A stretch of 13,208 nt of DNA, taken from assembly GCA_937893225.1 (NCBI GenBank), contig CALBJM010000232.1, forward strand, positions 1 through 13,208, read 5' to 3'. The notes beneath the pieces are model-generated. The model saw only the letters and a list, made by a program, of their open reading frames with translations. It ran no database searches and had not been told where the DNA came from. Below are positions 13,144 through 13,208 of this stretch, piece by piece. Position numbers and translations under genes: made by a program. Source of the DNA: an uncultured Erysipelotrichaceae bacterium (GTDB taxonomy: Bacteria > Bacillota_I > Bacilli_A > Erysipelotrichales > Erysipelotrichaceae). Numbering within the stretch: the stretch's first letter is position 1; the number at the start of each line of letters is the position of its first letter.

Positions 13144-13170
13144 TTAGTATAAGCGATTGTGTCAATAATT
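13143..13170 (-). repeat. Right arm of inverted repeat flanking the recombinase gene
   Basis: It begins on the last base of the recombinase stop codon. Read on the minus strand it gives AATT, TTGACAC, AATCGC, ATAC, AAT, mirroring 12484-12514. On the plus strand TTGTGTCAA (13157-13165) is followed 14 bp on by TTGTGTAAA (13171-13179), a possible tandem half-site. The rest of the window to 13208 holds no gene. Confidence 0.6.
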
Positions 13171-13208
13171 TTGTGTAAACAATTGTAACTTTGTAAGTGT
13201 TAAATCGT

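Noticed and set aside
13171..13188. Rex-like redox operator TTGTGTAAACAATTGTAA
   Set aside because: The second half does not mirror the first as a TTGTGA...TCACAA operator requires; only a short ACAATTGT palindrome is present.

Overview
This window is AT-rich, densely packed bacterial DNA. All genes read rightward, nearly all have GGAG-type ribosome binding sites, and operons are closed by compact hairpin-plus-T-run terminators. This fits a low-GC Bacillota. Its gene set (lactate permease, stand-alone 6-phospho-beta-glucosidase, ROK-like and PTS-like proteins) would suit a gut or oral Erysipelotrichia-type anaerobe, but that placement is inference only.

Region 1 (1-2449) is one tight operon: the C-terminal end of a six-hairpin (GH78-like) glycosidase, an N4-(beta-N-acetylglucosaminyl)-L-asparaginase, a CutC-family TIM barrel and a Nim-like PNPOx-fold flavoprotein. 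Gaps between genes are 3-6 bp. The asparaginase points to breakdown of glycosyl-asparagine from host or dietary glycoproteins. Region 2 (2450-4068) is a single LctP lactate permease gene with its own extended -10 promoter and terminator. Region 3 (4069-5675) is a single GH1 6-phospho-beta-glucosidase gene with distinctive codon use and a near-consensus cre (CcpA) site upstream.

Region 4 (5676-7748) pairs a small nitroreductase with an unusual fusion: an unrecognised N-terminal domain, a lactose/cellobiose-type PTS EIIB-like domain that keeps its cysteine, and a ROK domain that has lost its phosphate loop and zinc site. Region 5 (7749-9124) pairs a HAD-fold protein whose nucleophilic aspartate is a serine with a GNAT acetyltransferase. 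Region 6 (9125-11535) pairs a cysteine-motif flavodoxin-fold protein with a phosphoglucomutase that ties sugar phosphates to glycogen, cell-wall and UDP-sugar metabolism.

Region 7 (11536-12369) is an unrecognised 254-residue protein, apparently on its own promoter with almost no leader, closed by a strong and probably bidirectional terminator. Region 8 (12370-13208) is a small serine recombinase. A gapped inverted repeat (24 matching positions, including TTGACAC and AATCGC) brackets the gene: one arm at its promoter, the other starting at its stop codon. The upstream side also carries several short perfect palindromes.

The most interesting points are the recombinase with its bracketing repeats, the EIIB/pseudo-ROK fusion, and the HAD protein without a nucleophile. 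No rRNA, tRNA, CRISPR array or insertion sequence was seen, and no gene-free stretch exceeds 300 bases.
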